Assembly (NCBI RefSeq): GCF_030272615.1
Contig: NC_081412.1
Span: 20,437,932-20,501,931 of the forward strand
DNA length: 64,000 bases
Origin: Cryptomeria japonica
Lineage: Eukaryota > Streptophyta > Pinopsida > Cupressales > Cupressaceae
Direction of reading: 5' to 3'
Shown here piece after piece: positions 33,531-46,009 of the stretch; the first letter of the stretch is position 1; the number at the start of each line of letters is the position of its first letter. A program made the position numbers and the translations under genes. The notes under the pieces were generated by a model. The model was given only the letters and a program-made list of their open reading frames with translations. It searched no databases and was not told the DNA's origin.

Positions 33531-33852
33531 TAAAATCCCATCAACAAGTCATTATTAAGAGAAATCTTAATATTAAGTCGTGGTTTGTTTTATTTTAAAA
33601 AATTTCTTTAAGTTATAAGATACTATTATTTATTAGTAGTAATTATTTAATTATTTATTTGGAATAGTCAAATATGTATGTTATGTTAATATTATTTTTC
33701 ATCAAAATTTACTATTCAAATTTTATTGAGAAAAATTACAATATAAAGAAATTTTCTTTCTATATCATTTACGAAAAATATAATGGATTTTATAATTAGG
33801 TATTATATAATGAAATTGAAGCAATATGACAACCATTGTGTTAGGATTTACA
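33531..33852. other. AT-rich spacer shared with 37690-37960
   Basis: Phrases such as TTTGTTTTATTTTA and ATTTTATTGAGAAAAATTAC recur at 37720-37860. No gene seen. Confidence 0.5.
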
Positions 33853-34150
33853 CACAGGGGCTTCACTTAGTGAACCAGGGTTATATCACGTGTGTTCATG
33901 GCATACTAAAGAATCCCCCTATTTTAAAAAATTATTGCCCTAAACTCCTTTTTTGTCACCCCCTCCCAATTCATATCCTGAATTAAAAAACCCCCTATTT
34001 TCACCAGATATTGTATTTTTTCATAGCCCGAATTAAAATCCTCCTTATTTTCACTAGCTAGGCAATATATTCTCTTTTATTTTTGCGATATTAAACCCCC
34101 AAATATGAATGCATGTGATATAATATTGCCTAGCTAATGAAGCCCCTGTG
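33853..34150. mobile_element. hAT-like MITE, 298 bp
   Basis: Ends with CACAGGGGCTTCA on the left and its exact reverse complement TGAAGCCCCTGTG on the right. The flanks GATTTACA and GGTTTCCA agree in six of eight bases, as expected for an aged 8-base target duplication. The inside is short and noncoding. The paralogous site near 37970 lacks it. The CAGGG-type ends and 8-base duplication suggest hAT. Confidence 0.75.
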
Positions 34151-34339
34151 GGTTTCCAAATTTTCATGTCCCTATGCTCAGGCCCTAGTCAAAAAACCAA
34201 GTCAAAAGGTAAAAAGTGGTGAAATATTAAGTTTTTTGGATTATCAAGCTTTCGATCATCCTTTTGCCTCAAGGTTAATCTATTAGTTCCCCTACATCCC
34301 TCTTACCTTTCTGTAGCATCATAAATTGTAACCCTATAC

Positions 34340-35040
34340 AATTTATACCACTTTTTGTGCCCCTACATTAGTCTGACCAATTTTAGCTCTCATCCAAGTC
34401 CGTTTTTGGCCTTTTACCTTGAAACTGGTGTCATTTTCTTGGATGGTGATTTGAGTCCCTATCTTGAGTTGAGTGTACCATATTCTTAGCTTTGTCACCC
34501 TATTTTGGGTAGACAAGGGCCCTTGTCCCCATAGACAAGTCCCAAATTTGAACATGTCAGTGCTCACTTCCCACCAGTTGGTTTTAGATCACAATGTCTT
34601 AATTTAAACATTGGAGGTCAATGTAATCATGGAAATGCCTTTTGAACCCTATATAAAAGCATTCGTCTAGTTCATCTTCACATCCACTATATTCCATTCA
34701 CATCCACCTTCAAGCACTATCATCTTCAAGCATCAAGGTGAAATTCCATCCCACCATATTCTTTAAGAATCCTTCAATATCTAGACGTCATGGATCAGAA
34801 AATTATGTCAATCTTCATGTAAGCATATATTCGTGATTGATTTCCTGTCAAGGATGAATTGAATAGAATCTAGGAAGAATTCCTCACTTATAATTAGATC
34901 TTACAATCAATGAGAGGAGTTGAAATTCCCCTTAATAGCCATGTTAGATTTTAGCGCTTTTGAAGATTATTCTAGCGCACTTGATAATTTTTGTAGTGCA
35001 TTTAAATGTTATTGTAGCACTTTTTAAGTTTGCTTTAACG
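34340..35040 (+). repeat. LTR-like segment with a strong TATA box
   Basis: CCCTATATAAAAGCATTCG at about 34650 is a textbook TATA box followed by a CA-rich start region, as in an LTR U3/R junction. A minus frame at 34343-34567 seems to be chance. At 34953-35040 TTTAGCGCTTTTGAAG, TCTAGCGCACTTG and GTAGCACTTTTTAAG repeat; these are the reverse complement of the leader repeat of the gypsy elements. It may be the start of a plus-strand relative, but no primer site was found. Confidence 0.4.
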
Positions 35041-35563
35041 CTTTTGGATATAGAACCTTATCATCTAAATATAAAAAGATTTTGCTTGTAAAGATATGCT
35101 TTGAAGTAGATAACTATTCAAGACACCTTTGAATTGATATAATGTCAAAATGACTAGAGCTACTAATCCTTATTATATACTAGTTTAAAAAATTGTACAA
35201 AACTTGATGAATAAATGTTTTTTTTACAATTTACTTATAAAGACCCCACCTATTGAAACTTTATTAAAGTTAACTGATTACCTTAAAATTTTAAAAAAAG
35301 TGTAAAAGCAAAAAGCAGAAAGCAGCAGATGTATACATGTTGCACTCTCTACCAAGTATCCAAATTTAATACTCTCTCTTATTTGCCCACATGACCACGA
35401 GCGAAATTACTTTATTGAAATTTTGCTGCAAAATGAACAGGAGCTTTGAACATGACGCGACTCTCCATCAGTCGCCCAAATTTGACAAACGTTTTCTTCC
35501 TTCAAATGAACACGAGCGTTGAGCACAACATTACATTACAATAAATATCTCTTCCCATTCCTT
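35041..35563 (+). pseudogene. Upstream region of the truncated terpene synthase copy
   Basis: Homologous to 16491-17045 in its first half and to 29087-29510 in its second. It keeps the ATTACAATAAATATC TATA-like box at about 35537-35551 and ends in the first CT-rich unit, where the deletion joins intron 8. Confidence 0.75.
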
Positions 35564-36350
35564 ATAAGTCACAAGTCACAAGATCAAATTTTATTAAAAC
35601 ATATAAATAATTTTTTTCGCGTGTAAAATACTTATAAATCTTACAATGTATTTCATATATCTTCTATTGCAATGGACAAATCTTATCCTGGCAGAATTCA
35701 AAGATGCAAAATGGATTGCTACTGACTATCGCCTTACTTTGGATGAATATTTAAAGAATGCCCTTGACTTTTCAACTATACCTGTGGTCACACTATTTCC
35801 AATGCTTTTAATTGAGACATCTTTTCCTGATGATATTTTGGAAAGAATCAAAAAATTTGAGCTTAATGTAATGTTGGGTTGTAGATTAATCGATGATTGC
35901 AAAGATTTTCAGGTATTTATCGACCAAACTTAGCTAGACCTATCTTATAATACATGAATCATATATATTAAAAATAAAAAATCACTTATATATCCTTGTT
36001 CTAAATGAGCATATTTTATTTTGAAGGAACAACTTGAACATGGAGAGAATGCTTCTTGGTTAGATTGTTACATAAGAGATAACCGTGGAACCACGATGGA
36101 GCAAGCTTTGAAGCATGCAAGCATTCTCACCGAGTTACACATGGAAGAATTAACCAAAGATTTTTTATTTTATGAGAAAGATATACCAATATGTTGCAAA
36201 AAGGTTTATTTTGATTGTATGTATAGATGGGTAGCTTTCTTATGGAGGGACATTGATGGATTTTCAACTTCGTTCAAGGGTACAAAGGATGACATAATGA
36301 AAATCTTGATCAATCCTATTTCCTTTACCCCTAAGAAAAGAAATATGTAA
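35564..36350 (+). pseudogene. Terpene synthase pseudogene, exons 9 and 10 only
   Basis: The presumed leader is joined directly to the start of intron 8 (AAGTCACAAGATCAAATTTT), so exons 1-8 are deleted. Exon 9 remains (35673-35912) but its acceptor CAG is now CAA. Exon 10 (36027-36350) is open and reads YIRDNRGTTMEQALKHASIL; its end is changed (NPISFTPKKRNM) by new sequence before the old 3' UTR, which resumes at about 36484. The metal motif DDCKDFQEQ matches the full gene. With no DDXXD motif, RRX8W motif or start, it cannot make an enzyme. Confidence 0.92.
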
Positions 36351-38103
36351 AAGTCTAAATAAGGTTGACTCTGAATTGTTCTTTTTGAGCTAAATAGGAA
36401 AATAGAAATGTTCTTAGGGCCTATGGTAACTGTGGAGGATCCTGAAATATATCACAAGAAATTATTTCAACATATTTTTGTTGTAGCAGATATATAGATG
36501 CTTATATTTGCATCTATAAATGCATAAATGTAAACGTATAAATATGATAAGGTGTATTTACCCACCTTATTTCAAATAATTAGAATTTGTTATTTTGTAT
36601 ATCAATAAAATGTTTTTTTAATGATTCTTAAATTACATGAAGAATATTTTGATAATTATCTAAAAGATTCATATATATTCTAAAAATAATATGTTATTTT
36701 ATCAATCAATTACGATTGCACTTCCAAAATTAAAACTCTGACTAAGACCAATAAAAACAAGTATAAAAGGTTCTAAACACAGACAAAGACGGCCTCCAAG
36801 ATTCTAAGAACACTACAAGACTTGACTAGATGCATATAATGAGTGGATGCAAGAAAATGCGACGAATGCAGTAGCCGCCTATGTATTCAACCATTGTTTC
36901 ATGTGTTTTGAAGATTATAACAAGTAATTCAACCATATTTCTCTCCAGGTACGCTCAATTCTTTACCTTCGTCAGTGGATGCAGGATAACGCGAGGAATG
37001 TAGTAGCCCCACTTGATTATGACCTCTTACCAATTACGCCCACTGCCCATGTTCTCCTTATCTTCTTCCCCTCTTCATTGGGGCCTTTCCTTATCTTCTC
37101 CCCACATTTCCCTTCCCTCTTTCTTCCCTCAGCACATTCCTCCATCTCCTCTGTATGTTTAAATATGGACAATCTCTATCAGTTCCCTGATACCCTCTCT
37201 AATGCCAGAATGGATCCCCTTGCTTTGTTATTACCCCATGCACCATTACCCTCTTGGACTTCCTCATTGAAATTGAGAACATGGTGCATTGCTCAGGAGT
37301 TTTGTGTTGTTCCTGGGCATTTGGCCTTTTCAATTGCTAACCTTCAAAAGTCCTTAGAGAGGTGTTCTCATCATCAACAAATGAAGAAAAGGAAAAGTTA
37401 TAAGTAGAAATTGAAGGTTCTATGCGTTGAATCTCAAGAAGTTTTGATAGTTTCTGATTGAAGTGAAAGTCAAATTATTTTAGTATAGTAATCAATGATT
37501 TTTGAGGTTTGTAAACCATCCTTAGTGCTAATAAAGATAAGGATTGCGTGGTCATAATGATAGAGATTTAATCAAATATGAAAATAAAATGAAATAAGGG
37601 AATTTGGAATTCTATTGATGACATCCAAGGTTCGTTATATGTGGTAAGAATTTCAATCCTAATATTTAAAATGATGTCTTTATATTATTAAGAACAATCT
37701 TGACATCAAGTCATACTTTGTTTTATTTTACAAAGTTTCTTTATATTAGAATTCATTATTATAGTAATGTTTAATTATTTATTTGTAATAGTGAAATTTT
37801 TTGTTATGTTAATAAATTTTTTCATCAAAGTTTATTTTCCAAATTTCATTGATAAGAATACAATATGTGAAGAAGTGCTCTTTTTATAATATTTATTAGA
37901 AACATAATGGATTTTATAACTAAGGATTCTATAGTAAAATCAAAGCACTAAGCCAATTGTTGTGTTAGTAATTTTGCTCTTTTTTATGTCTCTATGTTCA
38001 TTTCCTAGTCATAAATCCAAGTTGAAAAGTTACAATTGGACAAATATTATTTTTGGGGGTTAATTAAGCTTTTGGTCATCCTTATGCCCACATTATTCCT
38101 TTA
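36351..38103. other. 3' flank of the pseudogene
   Basis: Parts match 32612-34260 downstream of the gene, marking a tandem duplication. A segment at about 36940-37640 has no match there and holds a 142-codon plus frame (36979-37407) that is leucine- and serine-rich with no domain I know. Confidence 0.5.
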
Positions 38104-38400
38104 TCAATTCCCCAATACCCTCATGTCTTTCAAAAAGATACTATGTTTACATATTGTTAGCCTGTTGGGTTGACGGTTGCCTTTGTATCCTTGTAATTTT
38201 GGCAATGCTTCATTGTAATCAAAGAAATCCCTCTCATTCTTTGTGAAAATGTCCAAGTATTCAATATGTTGATGTTTGGATGGTTGTCCTCCCTTACCAT
38301 ATTGACCTTGATACAAGTGATCTCCCCAGTTGCCAAACCCAAGCAAAATCTTAAAAATGGTTTCATTGTCATCAATGAAATAGAGAAATGCAGAAATTAG
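38104..38400 (-). other. Unidentified open frame
   Basis: The minus frame 38104-38346 (80 codons) continues upstream to about 38400 (YFIDDNETIFKILLGFGNWG) and reads HLYQGQYGKGGQPSKHQHIE, then EYLDIFTKNERDFFDYNEAL. The composition is that of a soluble protein, but I cannot assign a family. It could be an exon of a captured gene. Confidence 0.3.
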
Positions 38401-38973
38401 CAGAAATCAAAGGTTTTTAGTGTTTTAAGAACCTCGAGAAGTTGTGATAGTTCATGTTTGAGATATTGACAAAGTGTTAAATGGTATAGTCATTGTAGAT
38501 GGAGAAAAATATATCTAAGATCTTATGGCGTTAAGATCCAGATTTATTTCAATATCCTCAATAGAGTACCTGCAAAACGCACACAATGTAAACCAAAATC
38601 TAAACTAAACACACATGCATGCTATAAAAATTACTCAATTGCACTTCTGTCATCCAAGATCTTGTGTTAAAAAATGACTCTCTCAGAAGCACACGCACAA
38701 GAAGCTATGTTGAATGAAGATTCGAAATATGATGAATGCAAGATAAGAATGCTAGAATGCAAAAAAACGCTCCAATGTTAGATTGCCAGATCGCTAAATT
38801 ACTTATTAGGATTGATATAGGTGAAATAATCCTCTTATATAGAAGACCTTTCAGAAAATGGAGGGATAATATTAAGAGGTGAAAAGGAATAAATGGTTGG
38901 CTATGATTAAAGGGCAGGTATAGAAAATGATAAAATAATGAAGGGGTAGGTAGAGTAAAATTAAGAGATAAAT
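38401..38973. other. Spacer without recognized content
   Basis: AT-rich. The text AACCTCGAGAAGTTGTGATAG at about 38430 resembles 37430-37450, so a short old repeat may be present. No gene seen. Confidence 0.4.
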
Positions 38974-40389
38974 TGTTAGACACAATGTGCCATTGAGAGG
39001 AGGGGTGAATCAGTGGTTTACAAACTTTTCCCTTTTCTATCCTATGTGTGTATACCAGTTAATAGATCTAACAGAAAGCAAACTTACCGATTAGATGGGA
39101 GACTAACACAAATGCAATCACACATGAAAGGGACATCACATAACACTAGATGTACGAGGAAAACCCAAGATGGGAAAAACCTCGGTGAGAAATATTGTTG
39201 GAGTCTACTTCTCCAATCTAGCCTCACAATGAAAAGCTCGTTACAATGTTTAGGGCACCAACCCCTGCACTGAGCTCCAACTCAGTGATCTTCAATGAAC
39301 ATAATCAATTACAAAAGTTATAGCCTTGTTACAAAAGGAGCTTTGTAACTCTTATGCAAATCTCTATACTGGTTCTCCTCTCTCCAATTCTCTGTCGGTT
39401 CTCTGCTCACCTCTCAGCTGCAACACAATCTCCTGATGCAACTTACTCTCCGCTACACCTTCACCGGTTCAGTCTCTTCTTCTTCTTTGTCGATTCTATT
39501 CTCTGTCGGTTCTATCTTCTCTCTGCTACACTGCTGCTCTCCACCACCGGTCTTGATAACTTAGTCAGATGTCTACCATCTAATCGCTGTCAGTTCTAAG
39601 CTTGTCTTCTCTACAATCTTTTATGACTCTTCTTTGCTGGTATGGTCACCACCGGTTTACTCCTTTGTCAGACTCAATGGCTGACTACCAGTAGCCTCAC
39701 TGATGCCGGTTGAACCCTTTAACCCGATTCTCTCTTTCCCACACTCAGTCTCTTCTCATATTGTCTCTTTTGCACTTGACTGATTTTTCCTCTCACAAGA
39801 AACAACACTCTCTCATTTAGTGGTACCTTCTTCATCGATTTAGACTTGCATATTTATCAACAAGTCTTCCCACCAAAAGCCAATTCAAATTTGAGGTGGT
39901 TAGGGTTTCTTCATCAACCTTGAGTAAAATTAAATCCAATTAGATCTCATCAGATATGATCACCTTGATTGATGAACTGCAACACATCAATCAACCTCGC
40001 CATTGTCGTGCCTTCCAGAACACGCCTTCTATATTTAGCAATCTACTTTTAATCTATCAGTTGATCTCTTGGTCGATCACCAGGACTGGTTACATGGTTT
40101 CCTTCGCCTGCCTCGATCTGGTCAATCAGTCTGTCTTGGATCTTTGTTGTCTATTTTACCTCGAGCCACAAACCTCTACTACACATCCCATGAAGCACGC
40201 AGTCGACATAAATGTCAACCTGCCACCATCTACCTCGTGGATAGACACTTCACCGACATGCCCATGCATGCCACTTCAACTCCACGTGGCCACATTGTTG
40301 GCATCCACCTTTGCTAGGTCATCTGTATTGGTCTAGATAGGATCACCGACCAACTTCAGAACCGGGTTCATCTGCTGGTTCACAAACCC
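38974..40389. repeat. LTR-like segment, probably a solo or partial LTR
   Basis: Begins TGTTAGACACAATGTGCC and has the GAGGAGGGGTGAATCAGTG block at the same distance from its end as the Copia-type LTRs. Other shared text is GAGGAAAACCCAAGATGGG and AAAACCTCGGTGAG. No primer site lies to the left, so it is not a 5' LTR in minus orientation. It runs into the truncated LTR of gypsy B at about 40390. The plus frames inside (for example 39956-40336) look like chance frames in CT-rich DNA. Confidence 0.55.
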
Positions 40390-41528
40390 TGAAGATTCAA
40401 GATGGTTGTGAAAATGAAAACAAATGCTTATGCAAGTGTAAATGACTTACTATGAGAAAGATCCTAATTAGTCTATGTAAATCTTAATATAATAACAATG
40501 CAAATTCTTCTTAATGCTCTCTAAAATGACTATAATTTTAATGCACAAAAGACTTCCGATCCTAAAAATGAAGAATAAGAGCTCTATTTATAAGGGAAAT
40601 AGGGCAATGGGTGGTCAAGATTGAGTAATCTTAACAAGGGCCAGGATTGAAAGTTAATCAATCCATGTGATGGCTTTCAACCCAATCCCATGATGACAAA
40701 TGTCAATATGAGATGGCTTGAGAGGAGAGGGAAGAAGCATTAAATATTTGAGATGACATGAAGGTTACCCTAGGAGGGTTTGGTCAGTCTTGAGTTAGTG
40801 AATAAAGCTTTTATCCAATGAATAATGCCTTTATCCAATGGATAAACTCTTGCGCAAGAGTTAATGGGGATAACCATGGTCAAAGCAATGAATGCTTGAA
40901 GAGACCCATGAGTTAAATGAGGGTTGAGTTAGAAGAAAATCCTCTAACCATGTGGATGAGTTGAGTTAACCATTAATGGTTATGTAAGAGCCATAAATGG
41001 TTTAGAAGACTTTGGGGGTTAACTTGTTGAAGGATAAAAAGCCTTTAATGTGTTTCAAAGACTTTGGAGGATTTGAGAAGTGGCTTCTCTTTGCTTAGGA
41101 ATGTGACAATAATTACGCGATGAATTAGGCTAAATTGAAATAGATAAGAAGAATCCAGAAGGGGTTTAGGAGGCAAGTGGGTTTGGTGGGTGAGAGAAAA
41201 TAGGATTTTATTTAGAAATAAAATCTATTTATTGGTGCAACTTGGATTTGAAGGAGAATGCAAGTGGGAGGGTTTTAGATATTTAAATAAATATTTAAAT
41301 GAGGAAAGGGGTTAATTTAAACAAATATACTTTATTCATTCAATTAATTGTTAGAGTATGGTTTAATGAATTAATTTAAATAAAATGAATAATTTATTTA
41401 ATTAATAGAAGAAGAGGTTTAAGACGAATTAATTAAATATCAATTTAATTAACTAGTGACTGATGGTTAAATAATCAAATAAATACTAAATATTCATTTA
41501 ATTAAGTGGACATATTTATGTGTCTACA
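40390..41528 (-). repeat. 3' LTR of gypsy B, truncated
   Basis: Starts within the LTR (GAAGATTCAAGATGGTTG, equal to 13216 in A) and ends GTGTCTACA. It has about 55 extra bases near 41340-41400 compared with the LTR of A. Confidence 0.85.
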
Positions 41529-41544
41529 ATTGCCCCTCTTTGAG
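41529..41544 (-). promoter_or_regulatory. Polypurine tract of gypsy B
   Basis: The minus strand reads CTCAAAGAGGGGCAAT directly before the 3' LTR. Confidence 0.85.
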
Positions 41545-43800
41545 ATGGTGTGGTTTATTACATTGTTTCAAAGAAAGAAATATAGGTATGAGAAATACGC
41601 CCCAGAAATGTTAATTTAGTGGGTGGTATGCCCCCTCGAGAGATGGGCCAAAAAAATTTGAAAAAATCAGGCGATCTCTCGAAAAAGAGAAAGAAGTTGG
41701 GGGGAGGTAGAATAGTAGAAATTAGAAATAAAGGTGAAATAATGGGAGAAGAAGGAGTGAATATGGAGAAACGGCAAGCCTCAAAAGTACGCGGGGGTCA
41801 CGGTGAAAATGTAGTGTTTGTGCTTTTAATTGATACTATACAATTGATCAAAATTGGTTTGGACAATCTAGTGCAATTAGTTGAATTGCCCCTGTTGAGT
41901 CAAAGCATGGTAGTTGATGTCAGGTGTTCACTTGGACATGATAAAGTCTAAGTAAGTGAGTCAAAGTGACCTATTGTGACTTAGACAATTGCTTGAATTG
42001 CCTGATGAAGTCAAGGTATCTGAAGCAAAATACTCATTCAGACTTAGACAATTGATGTAAATGTCAGTTTTGATTGTGTTTGATTGGTTGATCAATTGAT
42101 AGGGTTTGTGTTGTAGGTTGTTTGTGGTGTTTGTTGGACTTACCGTACCTATTAAGACTCGGCAATTGATGTAAATGCATGTTGTAGTCTAGGATTTCCA
42201 TAATTGATTACCTGTTGAGACCCGAAGATACTTGATCAAAAAGTAGTTGTTGATAGTCTAGGTGTGCGTGAGTTGATGTACCTATGTAGACAGAGTAACT
42301 TTCTTTTCTTATAGGATGACCTAGGATAACATAGGTTACGCAACCACTCTTTTTAGAGATGGACGGTGACGAATGTGGCTTGATTGGTTTGATGAGACAC
42401 GATGTAGGGTATGTGATGTTGATGATCGAGATGGGGAGAGTGAGCAGGGGATTCAATGTTAGATAGAAGGTATGGAGGACCTAGGACTTATTTCTATTGA
42501 AGAGGATAAAAAAAATAGTATCCATTGTCATTACTATGTATGAATGATATGCAGCGATATGGATTTATGGATGGATAGAATGCAATGGAATGCAATATAT
42601 ACAGATGAGATGAAATGGTGATCCATGGCTTATTCACAGTGCTTAATTTTCATCATCGAGCATGGTAGTATCGATCTTGGCCGAGGTACCCGAAACCAAG
42701 GTTGAGTGTTTCACCTGTAAGAAAACATCGCAGACAAGGAAAGTTCCCCTCCATTTTGGTTTATGTACAAATGGTCGAGGTATACACTATAGTCAGTAAG
42801 CCTTATTGATCCATGACTGTATTTTTGCATAGGATCATGTATCTTAGTGAACTTCTCACGTAGACACCATTAGTATATGCCCCAAAACTTCATTGGAATA
42901 ATCTGCAAACAACAAACAAAGAAAAAGATATCAGGAACTATCCCGGCAACTCTAGCCACTTGTGGATATCCTAGAGTAGCGTAGGAACCTGATATAAATA
43001 AACAAATAAAAAATCGACCAAGTACTTATCAACCAAACAAAATTTTCTTGTCAAAGAAAATGTTAGCATGTCTTGTTTGTGGGGAAGGATACATCCTTGC
43101 GAATACGGTCATGTGCAGATGTTTTGATTGGTTGGTTGATTTGATAGGTGGTCATCATTTGGGTAGCTCAAAATGTTGTTTTGTATGTTTTGTGATGTGT
43201 ATGTATAAGGAATAATATACTTTGCAATTGTTTTTGATTGATGTTGACATTTTTGTTATGTTTTTGGATTTTTTGAGTGTTGTGAATGTTTTTGGTATTA
43301 TGTTTAGGACATTTTGTAAATGTTTTGGGGATTTTTGAAAAAATTTAAAAATTTTATGAATTTTTTTGGTATTATTTCTAGACGTTTTTTAATGAGAAAC
43401 TCAATGTATCACAAGCAATGGAGAATCCACTTCCATCAATAGGTTAAGAACATTACCCCCAGTTAGATGTTGCTATGAAAGTGTGACACGGGACATATGA
43501 AGTAACAACCTTGATTGCATATCAATAACAAGCCATGGTATAAATAATGGATGCAATGAATGTGATTGCAACAAGTCTGAAAGACAATTGAGCCATAGCC
43601 TTTACAAATGGAGCCTGTTTACCAGGTTTTCACCACCGTACTTACCCAAGGCGCCATCGGAGTGGTTTTCACCGTTTGGATGAATGATTTTTCTTTACTA
43701 TTTTTTTTAATTTTTTTGTATTTTTTTTAGGACTGTTTTCTAAATGTTTTTGGTATTTTCTGATATTGGAGGAGCTTGATGCTCTACACAACTTATGTAT
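41545..43800 (-). other. 3' region of gypsy B, with an antisense ORF
   Basis: Noncoding in the sense direction. An antisense (plus) frame of 110 codons lies at 41619-41951, basic and glycine-rich at the start (KKRKKLGGGRIVEIRNKGEI) and hydrophobic later. Some Tat-lineage elements (for example Grande) carry an antisense ORF between pol and the 3' LTR. Whether this is one cannot be decided without a search. From 42181 on the text matches 1704-3320 of A. Confidence 0.5.
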
Positions 43801-44299
43801 GAAACCTTTTTAGATGCATGTTGTTGATCAAATCTTCTAGTGGTTCTCCTTTTGAAGTTGCTAACTCATATGCGCTAGACCCGAAGATGGTAGTGATGAC
43901 ATATGGACCTAGGCAATTGGATTCAAATTTGCCCTAGTGTTCTTTGTTCGGTTGATTATGAGGATTCTCCCTGAGAACAAGATCTCCTACTTCAAATGTG
44001 TGAGGTTGGATCGGATGATTGTGGCTTAAGCTCATGCGTTGTTGATAGGCTTTTAGGTGGTTGTAGGCAGCTTGTCGCTTTTCGTCTAGCAGTTCCAAGT
44101 CCTGAAAACGTGAGACTCGGTATTCTTCATCATTGATTAAATTGTGCAAGGAGACTCGTAGAAATGGTAATTCAACCTCAATAAGCAAGATGGATTCTGC
44201 TCCATAAACCAGTGAGTAGGGGGTTGTGCCTGTAGGGGTTTGAATGCTAGTTTTATATGCCCATAGTGTTGCATTCAAACGAATGTGCCAATCACGGCC
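43790..44299 (-). pseudogene. Integrase C-terminal part, gypsy B
   Basis: The minus frame 43934-44278 reads NATLWAYKTSIQTPTG, then TPYSLVYGAESILLIEVELP and a LELLDEKRQAAYNHLKAYQQ helix; the GPY/F module follows in a second frame down to about 43800. PGRDWHIRL-like text precedes it up to the transposon fragment at 44300. The catalytic core upstream of this is missing, exactly as in A. Confidence 0.85.
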
Positions 44300-44759
44300 G
44301 GGTAAAAGTACAAAGTTGTGTCACACTTTTATAAAGGAAATGGTCAATGTTGATTCAACTTTTTAAATTAAATCAATAGAAAGTGAAATAAATGTTTTGA
44401 ATTTTGAAATGATGTAAACTCATAAAATTTATATTCTTATGTCTATTTTATGTTTGTAATTTTAACAAAAATTTAAAAAATTATTTCAATGTAGTTATTT
44501 ATAAAGTAAACACTAGAATTTAGTTACTGAAAAAATGTTGAAAATGAAGTTACACAAGCCACCACACTTTATTTAGTAAATTTTACATTTTTTCTTGATT
44601 TTTTCCTTTTTATATTTATAACTTGAAACTTTAGTGCATGGATATACTTTTTACTATTTTTTATAAATACATATTATTCAATAAATTTGAAAACTTGCGT
44701 GTGCTGAAATATAACGCTTTCCAATTTCCACCACCTTTTTTCTTAATTATTTATCCAAA
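44300..44759. repeat. Left part of the inverted-repeat element in gypsy B
   Basis: GGGTAAAAGTACAAAGTTGT at the start and ATTTATCCAAAG at the break, the same two limits as in element A. Confidence 0.8.
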
Positions 44760-45588
44760 GGAGAGTACCATCAAGACTTCGTCTCTATAGGGTTTCAGCA
44801 ATGATGTTGTATCTAGCGCTTTGGTAAATAAATTTTTTTCGTTGGTTGTTTGAATGGTTAGGGGGAAGTGTGTGGTCACGTAGGTAAGTGAACAACTCAC
44901 CATACCATGGGGAGTCAAAACCTATAAGGCAACATATCATTTCAGATTCAGGGATATCATAAGTAGGGATCCAAAGTTGTTCTACCAAGAACTCATAGCA
45001 TGTTGAATTTTATGGAAGATCCAGAAGAGATGCAATTGTATCCATTATGTCGGTAGCTCGATTCTAATATCTTGATACTTGCTCAAATGTGATAGTTGTA
45101 AATGATTCTTTGAAACTATCCATCATCCTTTTGTACGGCATGAGCTTATCATCCTTTGTTTGGTATGTATCAGTGACTTGTTGAATGACCAGATGGGAAT
45201 CTCCATATACTTGTAGCTCTTTTAGATTCCATTGTATGGCCAATCTGAGTCCTGTGATCAAGGCCTCATATTCTGCTATATTATTTGTGCATGGGAAAGT
45301 GAGTCTGTAGGACTTTGAGATATTGTCACCTTGAGGAGTGATAAAAATAATACCTACCCCTAAGCCATGTCTGGTGTATGAGCCATCAAAATATAGCTTC
45401 CAGGGTTGTGTAGCTATGATCATGAAAATTTCTTCATCTAAAAAGCTGGAAATAAGAGGATGGTCACCTTTGAGTGGTGCATCAACCAATTGATCTATAA
45501 TAACCTGTCCCTTGATAGCTTTGCGGTCCACATACTCAATGTCAAATTCACTTAGAATCATAACCCATTTGGCCAAGCGGCCTATCAA
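44760..45588 (-). pseudogene. Second RNase H and integrase start, gypsy B
   Basis: The frame 45064-45588 is open for 174 codons and holds the end of the Ty3-type RNase H (LAKWVMILSEFDIEYV) plus the whole archaeal-type RNase H: KLYFDGSYTRHGLG, NNIAEYEALITGLRLA, VYGDSHLVIQQ. After a stop, frame 44785-44988 gives NNQRKKFIYQSARYNIIAET, the usual lead into the integrase zinc-binding region, before the transposon fragment cuts it off. Confidence 0.85.
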
Positions 45589-45990
45589 TGCTGCCTTGCT
45601 GAGTAAGTACTTGAGTGGATATATCTTGGCAATAAGTTATACTTTGTGCATTAACATGTAGTGCCTTAATTTGGTGGCTGCCAAGATAACTGCTAGGCAG
45701 GCTCACTCAATAGGTGTGTAATTGTTTTCATAGCCTACTAGTGTTCGAGAGATGTAGTAGACAACACATTCTTTTCCTTCCACATTATGTTGTGCAACCA
45801 ATACTCCTAATGTTGTGGTTGTAGTTGAAATGTATAACAATAGAGGCCTGCTTGGATTTGGTGGAATCAACAATAGTGTATTCATTAGGTAGTCTTTCAG
45901 AATTTGGAATGCTTGCTGGCATTTTGCATCCAATTGAAAGCGGATATTTTTGTGTAACAGATGGGTGAAGGGATGACATTTATTAGCCAA
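45589..45990 (-). pseudogene. Ty3-type RNase H, gypsy B
   Basis: The frame 45703-45990 reads FTHLLHKNIRFQLDAKCQQA, AFQILKDYLMNTLLLIPP and TTTTTLGVLVAQHNVEGK. It matches 5225-5490 of A. Confidence 0.8.
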
Positions 45991-46009
45991 TTCGGCGATG
46001 AACTACTAA

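Noticed and set aside
39354-40336. Plus frames in the LTR-like segment
   Set aside because: CT-rich DNA gives open frames by chance. No domain, no intron signal, two overlapping registers.
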